DNA from: Lepturacanthus savala
Taxonomy: Eukaryota; Chordata; Actinopteri; Scombriformes; Trichiuridae
NCBI GenBank assembly: GCA_030544235.1
Contig: CM060472.1
Coordinates: 17,543,654 to 17,607,653, forward strand
Length of the DNA: 64,000 bases
Reading direction: 5' to 3'
This document shows positions 10,801-23,140 of the stretch, piece after piece. A program made the position numbers and the translations under genes. Within the stretch, counting starts at the first letter, position 1. Each line of letters starts with the position of its first letter. Under the pieces are notes generated by a model that had not been told where the DNA came from, searched no databases, and saw nothing but the letters and a program-made list of their open reading frames with translations.

Positions 10801-11145
10801 CACAAGAGGAGAGAGGAGGAGAGGAGGAGAGAGGAGAGGAAAGAGGACGAGAGAAGGAGAGGAGAGAGGGAAGAAGAGGAGATAAGAGAGGAGAGAGGAG
10901 AGGAAGAAAGAGATGAGGAGAGAATTGAGAGGACAGGAGGAAAAAAGAGGAGGAGAAAGGTGAGAAGGGGGTAGGAGGAAAGAAGGGAGAAGAGGATGAG
11001 AAGGCAGGAGAGATGAGAAGAAGTAGGAGCAGCAGGATGGAGCAGGACGAGGAGAAGGAGGAGGAGCAGGAGGAGGATGATGGAGCAGCACAAGGAGTAG
11101 GTGGTTGAAGAGGATGAGGATGAGGAGGAGGAGGAGGATGGAGTC
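10801..11145 (+). repeat. Long purine-rich (GGA/GAGA) tract upstream of rbms3
   Basis: About 345 bp in which the plus strand is nearly all A and G, built from GAGGAGAG and GAGGAGGA words. It lies about 1.1-1.45 kb upstream of the rbms3 ATG. Overlapping open frames on both strands (poly-Ser/Leu minus, Arg/Glu plus) are compositional shadows. Confidence 0.9.
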
Positions 11146-11279
11146 AGTGAGCAGTCGATTCCCTCTACTGGTTGAACATGGAGCTGCAGCCTGACACACA
11201 CTGATTGAACTTCAGAAACATTGATGATGATAAAACCTGAAACTGTTCAAACTGATTTCAGACGATGTCCAGAGATACA

Positions 11280-11428
11280 TTCAGTATAAATACTCTCTGA
11301 AACTGTAACAAAGATACTACACTGAAAGTATAAATACTATCTAAAACTGTAACAGAGATACTAGACTTAAAGTATAAATATTATCTGAAACTGTAACAGA
11401 GATACTAGACTTAAAGTATAAAGACGTC
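11280..11428. repeat. 44-bp tandem repeat, 3.3 copies
   Basis: GTATAAATA or its variant starts at 11284, 11328, 11372 and 11416, a constant 44-bp period. The unit holds CTGAAACTGTAACAGAGATAC. Confidence 0.9.
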
Positions 11429-11429
11429 A

Positions 11430-12590
11430 AAGAAACAGCAGAGCGACACTCAGTCAGAGTTAAACCTAGAAAATACATGTTCTTTACTTCTCAGTTTACT
11501 GATCATCAGTGATGCTGTGTATTATTCTGTCTTTCAGAACGTGGTGTAAATGCCAGATTCGTTTTTAGAAGATTTATGCGTCAGTGATGTGGACAGAGTG
11601 GATCAATACGGCAGAAGAATCCCAGGACCAAAACAAAGCATGGAGGGAAAGGCCAGACTCAGACACGCAGAGGAAAATATAATTATCACAGAGGCCACTT
11701 TTATCTGTGGGGAAGAGATGAGGCTGATATTGATTGTGGATTAGCAGATTAACGGCCTCTGGATCAACTAGACACAGAAACTCTCAGCATCTGGGGAGAG
11801 AAGCAGAAAGCAGAGAACAAAGACAAGAGAGACGGACAAAGGCTGGAGGAGAGAAGCGTAATAGAGACTCAGAGGAAATGAGATAAGACGTGTTAGGAGA
11901 CGGAACCTGGAAAAGACACAGAAAGGATTCATGTGTCCTGATGCTGGAGTGAATCCACTGAGCAGCTGTGGAATCATCTCTGTGTTTCACAGATAAGAAC
12001 AATCAGCTACACTCCTTAAAGCTTCCGCTATAAGAGGAGTCAAGCCCAACAGGTGTAATCACTTCAACTGATTTCTCATTTCATCCACGTGTCTGAAAGG
12101 TTCCAGCTCCAACGCGACACAACTGGACAGAAACGGCGCTGAGACTGAGCCGCTGATTATTCTCTATCAGTTCTGTCGACGTCTCTGAAGCTGCACAAAC
12201 ACTTTAAATTCCTGACAGTTTTGAGTTTGTTCTTTCAAGCAGCATTGAGTGTTTACATCAGAAGATTCGGGGGAAGCTGCTCGATCTTTCTGCTGCTGCA
12301 GTGTGAAGTTACATCATGCTTCGTCTTTGTATGAGAATAACATATCGGACATTTAAAAGAAAAATGCCCAGCAACAAAGTGTGTGTTTTGTTGAATAAAT
12401 AATAAATAGGTCCTAAAACAAGCAGAGGGTTTTAGTATTTTCAGTGTGAAATGTTGTGTTTCTGTGTGCAGCTTCATGTTACAGGGTGGAGTCCTGGGCC
12501 TAGTTTAAATAGATATTTCAGACATGTTCATATTAGGGTCAATATCACCTCAGATGAGGCAGATTCCTCAGATGAGCTGATTTCTAAAAG
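11430..12590. other. Intergenic DNA, no gene recognised
   Basis: No repeat family is recognised. The segment 11540-11780 has AT-rich regulatory-looking words (AATATAATTATCAC, GGATTAGCAGATTAACGG) and might be a conserved element. A 64-codon frame from ATG at 11550 has no known relative and no splice-bounded structure. Confidence 0.5.
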
Positions 12591-12599
12591 GCTCACATA

Positions 12600-12778
12600 T
12601 ATTTTTTATCTTCTGTGCACTTCATTGTTTACTAATGTTAGTAAATGTCTTGTCTTGTCTTTTGTGCCTGTAAATGTCTTATCTCTTTCACCTTGGAATA
12701 CTGAGAAATGTTTTCTCGATTCCTTTGTAAGTTTTGTACATGTGAGGAATTGATAATAAAGTTTAATTGAATTGAATT
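12600..12778 (+). mobile_element. LINE 3'-tail-like fragment
   Basis: It ends GATAATAAAGTTTAATTGAA followed by TTGAATT, a polyadenylation signal followed by a short TTGAA-type tail. From memory this is typical of fish non-LTR retrotransposon 3' ends. No coding region remains upstream. Confidence 0.4.
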
Positions 12779-12779
12779 T

Positions 12780-15220
12780 CCAATAAGGAATTCCTTTGAC
12801 ATAACTGGAGACAGACAGACAGAAATCTTCAGTCCTCAACATTTTGCAGCTTAATGTGTACTCGTCTAAAGTCATCATGTCACTAATTTCAGGAGGTTGA
12901 CAGCTTTGTGACATAATTAATGTTTGTTTCTATCATTGACTTTTCAAAGGTTTTTTGATGTTAACAGAATTCAAACAGTTTGTTCTGATTATTAGTTTTT
13001 TTTATTAGAGCTTTTTCAAGTTAGATTTTACTCCAAAACATTTTTCTGTAAAATAAAGGCTAAGTATTGAGCCCTAATTGCAGAACAGATGCTTTAAACT
13101 GTGAATTCATCATTGAAATGAGTGGGCAGAATGGAAACCAGAAGAGTAGCGTTACACAGTCTCAGGTCAGCTGATTAATATTCATCCTCCACACATTAAG
13201 AATTAACAGCAGGGACCTGAGACTGAAAACCTGAAACCTGAAGAAGTTGACCTGCGGCTTTGCAGACAAACTCTGAGACAACCACAGAGTCCAGCCTGCA
13301 CTGAGCTCATGTGTGTATTAAACCAATTTAAATACTGTTAATGATCAATAATAACCAAGATTCAATTAACTGGCAGGTACCCTTTAAATGATATAAAATT
13401 ATAAATTCTGGATCTAATTTATGAAAATAAAAGTACGAATCGAGGAAGAAGACATAAGTGGCGCTGCACATTTTTCTGTTTTATAAAATATGCAGAGGAA
13501 AAGAAGCAGCCGTGAGACATTTAACTAGTGTACTGTAATCTAACTTTTGAAACATGTAAGTTCTACAGTAGCCATGCTGATTTTATGAAAGAATTTGTGT
13601 AACTTACTAATTAATTACATTTTTCAAGCTTTGCTGAGCAAGATTTTTGTCAGGAAGGAATTATTATTACCTGTGCCAAATTGCTGCCTGGTCTCAAATA
13701 AACACCTGATCTGTTAAGTGATTGAAACACATAAACACCCTGGCTATTATTTGGTAATTTATGTATCCTGTCATCTTATAATTCCTTTGAATAATACACC
13801 GACCCACAGGTTAAAAAAAACTTAACTGGAATGGTGGCTATTAATGTTCCTGACATCTGATCCCCCCCCCCCCAGTCTTTAGGTCCACGTGCAGCAGCTC
13901 TAGAGATAAAAACTGTTGCAAACTGTGTGTAGGATTCAGCTGCATTCGCTGCCCACAGCAGAACAGAACTTCTCTCTGATAAATACTCAATAAAACTTCT
14001 GCAGCGGTTTGTCAGAAATGTTCATAAAGAAACTCGTCTGCGCCCTAAGCTCAGTGAATCACCTTCTAAACTGAGAGCATGTGTGAGTCATTCGCAAGCT
14101 TTAAAATAGCAGAATTGGAGACAGCTGAGGTGGATCAGGCCCCTGAAGGTGTGAAGTTCAGTTATATCTCCAGAATCAGGCAGGTCTACTAATAGAAAAC
14201 ATCAGCAGGATCATAACGGGAGCAGCTCAACCCTGTTGGTTCTTTATTTATTCTCAGTTCACCACAGCAGAGAAATTAAGCTATTTAAAGATAAGAGGAG
14301 GAGGTTTAATTTGGTCTCAGTCTACAGCTGCTTGATTCAGGCCAAACATGGCATCTGTGTTCATGGCTCCAATAGTGATTCCTACTTTGCACAGTGAGAG
14401 GTTAAAACACCAATAATAAACTAAGACTAATAAGATAGACTAATAATAATTCAGAACAACCATCTCACACATATCGGCTGCTACAACAAACATCAGCTGA
14501 TTAACCAACAGATCTCAGCAGACAACAGGTTTTGTTTGTAGCCTGATCATGTTTCACTGACTTGTACCTGAGATTCATTAATGTCGTCACTATTTGCATT
14601 TATTAAACGTTGATTATTACCTGCAATAAACTCAGAAAACTAAAAAGCTAAAATATCACTGTCAATAAAATAAACAGAAGTTTATAAAGCACTCAACTGG
14701 AACCTGTGTCTTATTAGTTTTCACCACAAGAAAAGTTTAATTACTTTGTTAAATCTCTTAAAACTGTGTCTGCCTGCTGGACACAAGATGTTTTCCACTT
14801 CTCTGTAAAGTGTCAATATCTGTTTTCTGATGGCTTCAAATTTCCACATCACACAGCTGAACGTTGGACCAGAATCGTCTTCCAAACTATTTGTGATGTC
14901 ACAAATCACGCTCGTAGGCAAAACCACTGCGAAAGCTGATTTTCATTGAGCTCAGACAAAATTTCAACATTCAGCTGTAGAAAGAAGAAGATAAACATGT
15001 GATGATGCCCGTGTCTGTTTTGACCTTAACTCGTAATGTAAATACAGAAATTGACTTTAAAGCTAAAATGGTGAATTCTATTCCAAACAATAAAGAACTT
15101 CACAATGTTCAACCCCACCTCTCCCCCGGGTGACTGCAGCCTTTGTTTCCTGCTGTTTGCTGGACAGTCAGGGTGTTTCCCACAAAATACACGATGCGTG
15201 GAATCTGAGGAGCAGCAGCG
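12780..15220. other. Intergenic DNA, no gene recognised
   Basis: AT-rich unique-looking sequence with a C10-type run at about 13,863 and no open frame of note. I see no RNA gene or named repeat. Confidence 0.5.
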
Positions 15221-15225
15221 CGGCA

Positions 15226-15267
15226 GCAGAGGGGGCGGAGCCTTGCATATCAGAGGGGGCGGAGCCT
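15226..15267 (+). promoter_or_regulatory. Duplicated GC-box (Sp/KLF-like) pair
   Basis: AGAGGGGGCGGAGCCT occurs twice, about 24 bp apart, around 15228-15243 and 15252-15267. GGGGGCGGAG fits an Sp1/KLF box. No gene start is evident nearby, so it could equally be a small tandem duplication. Confidence 0.35.
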
Positions 15268-15702
15268 GTTAACAGCAGGGCCCGGCATTCCTGGAAAAAC
15301 CCTTGTTCTTTAGCAGCAGAGGATCATCTTACAGGCTCCATACAGACCCACTGATGCAGTGTGAATAAGCAGCTTCCCTGAGGCTCTGTTCATTCAGTGA
15401 AAGACCAACAGACCAACATCACGGCTGCAGCTCTGGGATCAGCAAAGCTGACAATATAATATAATAATGATAATAATATCTACAATAATATAAGGAAACA
15501 CGATGATGACAATTGGCTGTGGTCTAGTTCTTCTTTTCATGTCCAGACAGGCTGCTTCAGTTTCAGTTTGCAGGTTTTATATCAGGAGCCACACAGGAAC
15601 CTGATCCCTGATGTGTTCAAGTGGTTTCACCTTCAGTGTCAGAACAACCTTGACCTTTCTGTGATCTCACAGTTCCTGCAGAAACACTGTGTTCACAATT
15701 CA

Positions 15703-15825
15703 CACACACACAAACACACTGTTGCACACACACACACACAGCTGCGCACACACACAGAACAGTCACAGCTGCAGACCACCTGACTTGAAAAGTAGTTTCC
15801 CCAACACAAAAGCACAGATGCAGAT

Positions 15826-15886
<61 letters not shown>

Positions 15887-15906
15887 CACACGCACACACA
15901 CACGCA
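15703..15906. repeat. (CA)n microsatellites
   Basis: Interrupted CA runs at 15703-15765 and a long run at 15830-15906 ending in CACGCA variants. Confidence 0.95.
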
Positions 15907-16574
15907 CCCCTCTGTGGCCTCTTTTCTTGGTAGAAAATCATTTGTAACAGCTCTGATCTTTTCTCAGAATCATGTTAATCAGGAAATGACTCACTGGAAT
16001 GAGACTTGTATATACAATTCACATTTGGAGTTGAGATCTCATAAGTGTTGGCAATTTACTGTTTCAGGTCTGCTGCTCGTCCCTGGTTGGGTAGTGAGTG
16101 ATGCTGTGAGTCATTTCTACTCATGCATGTCTGTTTCATATTTCCTCCCCATTAGCGCTGCGTCGTTCTCTGTGTTGTGATAGAAGCTAATGACTCACTG
16201 GAATCCTGCCTGCAGTTTATCAGATGTCTCGGAGCACAGAGCAGAGCTGGTGGTCCAACGACTCTGCTCTTTCACCTGATTGTGAAGATAAACAGCTGAA
16301 CCAGGTGATGAGTCCATCAACAATAGAGCAGCAGCTTGATATCTGGCCTAAATCATGGAAATTTATCCTCTCACCGGCCACTGGTGCTGAATCAGCTCAG
16401 GCGTCGTCCTTCACTTGCAGCGATAACAAAGTCTTCAGATGTCAGAGTTGAGGTGAACCAACACTCATGATGTTAACGTATATCAGCACGTCGAGACGGA
16501 TCCGCAGAGCTGATGGATGTGTGGAGTTAGCACAGTTCCTTCTTCCAACAACCTATTATTGGATGGTTCTAAGC

Positions 16575-16709
16575 CTGAACAATCTATTGTTTTAAATCGA
16601 AAACCAGGTTGTCAAAGAGTCAGGGGTTTTAAACCCAAAGAAAATCGTGAATGAAATTGAAATCCAGAAAAATCACAATTAACTTTTTTCTTAAAATCTT
16701 TCAGCCCTA
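16575..16709 (-). repeat. Dispersed fish repeat (CTAGGGCTGAAAGATTTT type)
   Basis: The minus strand begins CTAGGGCTGAAAGATTTTAA and contains AATTGTGATTTTTCTGG and ATTGTTCAGG-like words. From memory it resembles a widespread repeat with TAGGGCTGAACGATTTTG ends. Only a fragment is visible. Confidence 0.4.
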
Positions 16710-17876
16710 GATGGCTCTATTGGTTTTTGAAAAGTATGTTTGTGATACTTATGAGTTATATTCAGAAAGAAATTCTCCATGAACAAACACCATGTTTGTG
16801 ATGATGAGGTGGAAATGTAACCACTCGAAGTAAAAAACAAACAAACCCCAAACGATGGAACATCTCCATCTGTCTCCGTTACCTGCTGATCACTGACATT
16901 TTCTGCTGCAGAAAATCGTTTCTTCATTCCAAGGAAGTTCTTCCTAGTAGAACTTATAGGAAGAATAGTGTCTAAATAGTCTAAAAATAAACTACATAGA
17001 AGAAACAACATTTGCTGATAATGGACAAATAAACAAGGGAAGCAATGAAGATTCACCCACATTAACATGAGACTGTCTCATAACCATAAATAAAGGTCAC
17101 TTTAACTAGAAACCAATTAACTTCCAGGCAAGCGAAGCAAAGTGCTGAAATAGGAGCTTTCCAGGTTGAAGGCCCCTTTCCTGCAGCTCGCTATTACTGT
17201 GCAGTAAAATAAACTGGCCTTGTCTGTATATGTGTGTGGGCACAAAGGTGAGGAAGTGAAATAGTGTGGCGGTGGAGAAGGTGCTGCAGGTTCTGCCCAC
17301 AGCAGATAGAGATTGTAGATTGGGTGGAAGAGTTATAGCTTCCAGGAATAGATGTGTTTAGGCTTATGAAGCTCAGTGCTGCCTGCAATTGAGCAGGATG
17401 GGATGGGAGGCAGCAGCAGTGTTTTAAAGCACCGCTAAGCCGTCCTGGAATGAAGTGAAATGACCACATGTCAGCCAGAGATGAGAAGTGAGAGGGAGCG
17501 ACAGGCTGAGGAGGAAACAGTGCAGAGAAGAGGAGAGAGAGAAAACAGAGTGTGTCGTTCTAAGAGGAATATTTCAGGCTGGTAAATGGAGCAGAACTCC
17601 ATTCCAGCTCCTCTCTTAACCTCCCCCGGTGTCTCATCCTCTGCATGCAAAGCATGAAGCCAGGAGTCAGACACAGACATGAGCTGCAGGACAAAACAAT
17701 ACTGAATTAACAGACGACACATTGTGCTCATGCATTTGTTTTAACAAAACAGAAAATGCGCAGAGGCCTGAACAGAAACCCGAGAGTTGGAATTTCCCCT
17801 AGTTTTAGTTTTTTCTTAAAGGGTGAGAAGTTGAGGAGTAGGCAGGCTGTCACCCACTAAAATAAACAGAATTACT

Positions 17877-18305
17877 GTGGATGGAGGACGTCAGAGCAGA
17901 GACAACAATAACATCTTAAATCAAGAAACAGATCACCCAAGACCCAACTACAAATCTTCTACTTCACTGATCAGAAACCTGGAAGATAACCAGCAGCATA
18001 CTCAACAAACTACAGACATTCCTGAACCACTGCCAAGGCCAAACTGTGGGAACACACCACAAGAACCAATAGAAATCGGGAGGAGAAAAAGGAAGAGAAT
18101 CAGCTACAAACTCAAACAACAAACACATCAGTTAAAAAACAGGACAAAATGGAACCTACAGGACAAGAGGAGGCGAAGAAGTCTACTGCCACCTGGAGAT
18201 AAAGGTGAAAGACGTCATAGCAACAACCAGGAACATGGAGGAACTGAAGAGGAAGGAGGAGGAGTTTCATTGCTCCTCAGGGAATTTAAAGGCCGGAGTA
18301 AATAA
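17877..18305 (+). other. Unassigned 142-codon open frame, basic
   Basis: An open frame whose first usable start is GTG at 17877 rather than ATG. The product is rich in Asn, Gln, Arg and Lys, with a strongly basic patch (GRRKRKRISYKLKQQ, then KRRRRSLLPPGDKG) in the middle. I recognise no domain. Its basic, unstructured composition could be a worn ORF1 of a non-LTR retrotransposon or chance. There are no flanking splice sites of quality and no neighbouring gene. Probability of a real gene is low. Confidence 0.15.
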
Positions 18306-18309
18306 GTAA

Positions 18310-19890
18310 TCATGACCTTCACACATTCATCATCTGTAAAAGCTTCTTCTAATGCTAATCAATCTTTAAACAGCTCTGTGACGTTTCCTAATGTTTCTGG
18401 AATGATTCACTGATCCTATAAAGGGACATTTGGGCAAAGTAAAGGAATCTTTGGAATATATGAGAACCAGGGAAGGAACCTCCACATCTGACTGATTCTT
18501 GTTGATGATCATGAAGGCTAATACTGTTTTGTTTACTTTAACTGATGGAACAAATGCATTATTCAGGACCTTTGTGCAGTTAATGGGCATGATGAAGCTT
18601 GATCTGCCTCCATAAGCTAACAGGAAGTTCTACAGTTAGTGTAGCAGACATCATAAATACATGAAAAACACATTATAAATACATCATAAATAATGGTGCT
18701 CAGATAATCTGATTCACTTCACTGATATGGTTCTCAAGTCCTCAACAAGTCTGAAGATATGTGAATATATAGTATACGGACACAAAGACAGGTTTTGTAG
18801 TATAAGCCCCGTCCACAGCATAACAAAAACTGTCTAAATCAACAAATTGTGACTTTGTTCGACTCCTTGCTAACCAATGATGAACAAAAGGTGAAGTGAC
18901 AAAAAATAACTAAACTGTAGTAAATATATAGACACAAATAGGCATGGTTTATATTGATCTATTTGTCTGAAATAAAGTTTGTTGTTATAGCGCCACCATC
19001 TGGAGAAAGTGCAGCAGCTCAGGTCTCAGCAGGACATAGAGGGAAGATTCTGTGTTTCTACACAGAAAAACATCAGAACATAAACTCAGAACAAGAAGCA
19101 TATCTCTGACATGAAGCTAGTACTATGGGACATCATTATTATAGGATGTGTATGGAGTATAACAGCTGGCACTTGTTACTAGAAAGCAGATTATTTACAC
19201 CAGGATCATGATGGTGAAACTCCGCGGGGTCACATTTGGCTCCCAGTGCGCGGGACTCTCGGGGTGATGAACTCTCAGTTTGCCTCATTGGCGCCGCTAT
19301 AATTAGCAGAACTGAAGTCATCAAAGTGCAGAAACTAAATGGAGCAAAGCAGCTGCAGAAAAACTCTGAACCTTTACACAGCTGAAGGCGACGTTACTCT
19401 TTATTCTTTATTCTGTGTTTGAATCCACTAGTTTCACAAAAGTGGTCATTGAGGTTCACACAACAACAAAACAGACAACAATTAAAATGACAATGAATCA
19501 ATTGAACAAAAAGGCACAACTTTGCCAGAAAAAACAAACAAATATAGTAGACTCAAGTTCATTGTGTATTGGTGATTCACTGCTGCTCACTGACCAACTG
19601 TAAAACAATGTAAACTATAGTTTTATACTACAAGTGTGGAGTATAATTCCAAACAAGCATCACAGCTAAAGTAAGATTCTTGGAACACCCCTTCTTGGTT
19701 CCTTCCAGAGATGGACAGATGGGACAGAGACTCAATCTAGTTTAGTTCTGTTGGAGCAATCACCGGATCATCTTTAGTGTTAATTTCAAATTCTAGTGGA
19801 GACACAACACTTGAATGACAACGATAAACAGGATTTTGATTTCTCCTGAGACAATGGTCAGAAAGAAGGACGCAGAGTCATCTATAAGGA
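18310..19890. other. Intergenic DNA with one candidate conserved block
   Basis: No gene is seen. The segment 19180-19330 is the only distinctive part: balanced composition with CpGs (CTCCGCGGGGTCAC, TTGGCGCCGCTATAATTAGC) amid AT-rich surroundings, resembling a conserved enhancer. No repeat family was recognised in the rest. Confidence 0.4.
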
Positions 19891-19894
19891 GAAA

Positions 19895-20225
19895 GGAGGA
19901 ATGTTGAAGGATGGAATGATGAAGGATGAAGGATAGGTGGTGGAGGATGGAGGATGAAGGATGGATGAAAAATGGAGGATGGATTTAGGATGGAGGATAA
20001 AGGATGTATGAAAGATGGACAGAGGATAAATGTTGAAGGAAAGATGAAGGATAAAGGATGGATGAAGGATGGATGGAGGATGGAGGGAGGATGAAGGATG
20101 GAGGATGAAGGAAAGATGGAGGATGGATGATGGAGGAAGAAAGATTGAGAATGAAGGATGGAGGATGGAGGATGCAGGAAGAAAGATTGAGAATGAAGGA
20201 TGGAGGATGGAGGATGCAGGAAGTA
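19895..20225 (+). repeat. Purine-rich minisatellite (GGATGAAGGATGGA)
   Basis: Irregular array of AAGGATGGA and GGATGGAGGATG words with the plus strand almost all purine and T. Two longer units (ATGGAGGATGCAGGAAG with AAAGATTGAGAATGA) are duplicated at 20130-20225. It produces false Ser/His/Pro frames on the minus strand. Confidence 0.9.
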
Positions 20226-20415
20226 CATTCTATCAAAGCATCATTTGCTGTTGGAGAAAAACACAGAACATTCTAGAGAAGAGCGATGGAAAGACTGATG
20301 ATTCTAAAAGACACAAACAAGTGAACTGCATCATCTCATCTGTGTCAGTCCTGCAGCTTCTATCTGTTTGTCCTATTAAACTTCATACAGCACTAACAAT
20401 GGCTCTGCAGCAGCA

Positions 20416-20419
<4 letters not shown>

Positions 20420-20471
<52 letters not shown>
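20420..20471. repeat. (GT)n microsatellite
   Basis: About 26 GT units. Confidence 0.97.
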
Positions 20472-20473
<2 letters not shown>

Positions 20474-20799
20474 GTGAACCATCAGGCTCCTTCCTCCGAG
20501 AAGACGTGTTTCTGTGTTTCTGCTGCCAGAACAACACACAGAGGAACTTTGAACAACAACAGAGCTGTTAAATAAATCAGAAACACGCCCACAGGTTCCC
20601 TCAGCTCAAACTGCACTGAACTGAATCATGGATTCAACCTTTGTTTTTATTACATTTCCTGGACATTTTCATGACTAAAGGGCTGCACCCACCAGAAAAC
20701 CTGAGATGTTGCAATGCAAAGATGTTGTAATGCAACAGAAAACATCTCCTGGGATGTAGAAAGCTTTGCTAATTCCAGTAGGAGATAGTCAGGGACTCG

Positions 20800-20940
20800 G
20801 AATGTCAACTATCAAATCAGTAGTCGACTATCGTCGGCACCAGCAGTCATTGAGCTTGTGTGTAGTTAGTTCTGATCCGTGTTCCTCCAGATATACAGCA
20901 GAGAGCGCTGTGGCCTCAGTGCAACGCAGTTTTGCTGCTA
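20800..20940 (+). repeat. Dispersed repeat, copy A (inverted relative at 57961-58085)
   Basis: It contains ACTATCAAATCAGTAGTCGA, then TCCGTGTTCCTCCAGATATA and GCGCTGTGGCCTCAGTGCAA. The reverse complement of 57961-58085 carries the same blocks in the same order (CTATCAAATCAGTAC; CCGTGTTCCTCAGGATATAC; GCGCTGTGGCCTCACTGCAA). This pattern indicates a dispersed transposon-derived repeat, probably a hAT-related fragment, whose full ends I cannot define. Confidence 0.65.
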
Positions 20941-21133
20941 AGTCCTTCGACGACAAGTGCGAACACCTGGACAGAAAGATGGAGAAAGTGGAGAAAGACC
21001 AATGGAACGGAAATGATAGGGCGTGTGTGTGTGTCCGTGTGTGTGCTTGCTCAATCAACAGGTACATATGTAGAAATGTGCTTTTATTTTCAAATTTGTT
21101 TAATTTTGAAAATTGAACCGCTCTATACTGTCT

Positions 21134-21390
21134 TTAGTTTCAACGATTAGTCCATGAATTGATTAGCTGCCAACTGTATTATTCATCAACATCTATTTCA
21201 ATGAGTCAATTTTACGATTATGTTCTTCTATGACAGTAAACTGATGATGTTTGGCTTGTGACTGTTGGTCAAGACAAAACAAGACATTTGAGATTGAATC
21301 TTCAGTTTCAGATTATCACAATTTTATCAACCAATCTAAACAATAAATCATTTAAATATTCTATAGATTAGTCGAATCTCAAACAGTTGC
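21134..21390 (+). mobile_element. Percomorph-type MITE (GCTGCAAC ends), copy 1
   Basis: A degraded copy of a short element whose canonical ends, from memory, are AGGGCTGCAACTAACGATTA. Visible blocks are TCAACGATTAGTCCATGAAT, TATGACAGTAAACTGATGAT, GACTGTTGGTCAAGACAAAA and ATTAGTCGAATCTC. Related copies lie at 38665, 48230, 53400 (minus) and 60940 (minus). It has no coding capacity. Confidence 0.65.
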
Positions 21391-21729
21391 TCGATGCATG
21401 CTTTTTGTCCCTGTAAACAGCTAAATAAACCCAAAGCCAGACAGAGACATCTGCTTCGTGATTCTACGAGATCATGTTTTTCATCATCAACTTCAGGACC
21501 AGATGATTGATAACATGATCAACTTTCAATGCATATCTGGACGATGAGAATAAAACATGAAATCGACAAAGAGCAAATCGGACTCAGAAACGCAAGAAAA
21601 AAACCAAGAATACAAACTACTGAAGGTTTAACTGGCGTCAGCTGTGAGTTAAGAAATGAATGTACTCAATTATGGTCCTCATTAGAAACCAGCAATAATA
21701 AAATGTGTGTGAAATTAATGTCTCGGGAG

Positions 21730-21749
21730 TGTGTGTGTGTGTGTGTGTA
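21730..21749. repeat. Short (GT)10
   Basis: Ten GT units bordering the repeat-poor block that follows. Confidence 0.9.
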
Positions 21750-21754
21750 GCCGT

Positions 21755-22330
21755 GGGCCTCACGTCGAGGCCTCATCATCTCCTTTCCCATACGCTTTAT
21801 GTTCAGCCATCGCTCATGCCCATATTGCATGATTGCAGTGAAGGACCAGTATAATCAGGCCTAATGCTTTACAGATGTTCTGGGTGTTTTTAAAGCCAAC
21901 GGAGCCCCAGGCAGCCGTATATGAAAACCCATCTGTGCACGGACGTCAGTGTGTGTCTGAACGCGGAGCCCAACCCGCGGCTCCGATCACAGCCAAACAT
22001 TATGAATTAAGGTCACATCTCCAGCTGAGGAGGTGTGATTTATGGTCCCTGCCCTGCACTGTCACTGACTAATCACCTGAAACAGAAAGTAACAGGTGCA
22101 AACCGATTCACCGAAGAGCGGTTTCACAGATGAGACGCTTTGAATTCACTATTAAAATGCGAGCGGAAAAAAGAAAATGACGCAAAGCCAGCGGTGACAT
22201 GTAAATATGAGCCGATGATCCGAACAAGAGATGACACCCGTTTAAATCCCTGTAAGATCTGCCAGCGGCGTCCTAATCCACGCTCTAACATCTCCTGTTC
22301 TCTCCAACGGTGAATATCAACCACCAGCCG
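21755..22330. other. Repeat-poor block, candidate conserved regulatory element
   Basis: About 575 bp of balanced composition with scattered CpGs (CGTCGAGGCCTC, CCAACCCGCGGCTCCGATC, CGGTTTCACAG) and AT-core motifs (ATTATGAATTAAGG, TTATGGTCCC, GCCTAATGC), without tandem or mobile signatures. Nothing supports a protein frame. This is one of the longer such blocks in the desert upstream of rbms3. Confidence 0.35.
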
Positions 22331-23139
22331 CTGCTAAATGAAGCCTGGTGGCAAACCGCAGCCAGGAATCTGCAGCCCGCCTGCTCTTGTGAAATAGGAA
22401 ATGAAACATGCGGGGGCTTGGAAGCTCCGTCAGATTCTGGATATTCCTGTGGTCTGGCGTCGGGATCCTGTGGCCCCGGCTTTTAATTCCTAATGGTGGA
22501 GAAAGCCAAGCTCCGGTCACGACAGGAAATGCCTGCTAGGTGAAACATCCACTCACAAGTGTCAGATACAGGCCACATGGGTTTCTGCTACGAACCCAGA
22601 GTCACCAGGACTGTTGAACTGGGCCGAGTCCAGCAGAGCTGCAGCAGCGGTTAAAGGGAATTCTGTTTTCTTCACAACTTGGATCTGATTCCTGCAGATT
22701 TGGCGTCTGCTCGTCTTTCTCTGAAAGAGGTTGCTTTCAGTTTCACACATGTCACTGACTCGTAGTGAAAGAAGGTTTGCACTAAGTTATACCACATCAG
22801 TGTTTTAGTATCAACAACTGCTGCAATAAAGTAGTCAACTGTTAAATATTCACTGACCTATCAACCATAACATGATCAATGAATCTGGTCTGGGTCCTTA
22901 TGAAGTTGGTCGAAGTGGGTCTGACGGCGAATTTATGGATAAACACATATTTAAACAGGATGACCAAGACATAACGGAGACAGAAAACACTAACACACAT
23001 TATATGAGAGAGAATTCATCAAGTTGAACAGAGCAGATCACAACAGAAGTCAAGCTACAAACAGCGTTCAGTTTTTAAAATAAAACACATTTCAAAATAA
23101 AAAAGAACATTCATACATATATGTCCTTTGTGAAACAGC

Positions 23140-23140
<1 letters not shown>
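22331..23140. other. Intergenic DNA, no gene recognised
   Basis: The first 200 bp are GC-balanced like the preceding block and may belong to it. The rest is AT-rich and featureless. Confidence 0.45.

Noticed and set aside
10178..11201. Overlapping frames of 150-212 codons on the minus strand
   Set aside because: They are poly-Ser/Leu or Arg/Glu translations of CT and GGA repeats.
15617..16180. CV/HT-rich frames of 96-163 codons
   Set aside because: Translations of the CA repeat; the downstream part has no domain.
19878..20575. Ser/His/Pro-rich and Gly/Trp/Met-rich frames
   Set aside because: Artefacts of the purine-rich minisatellite and adjoining GT repeat.
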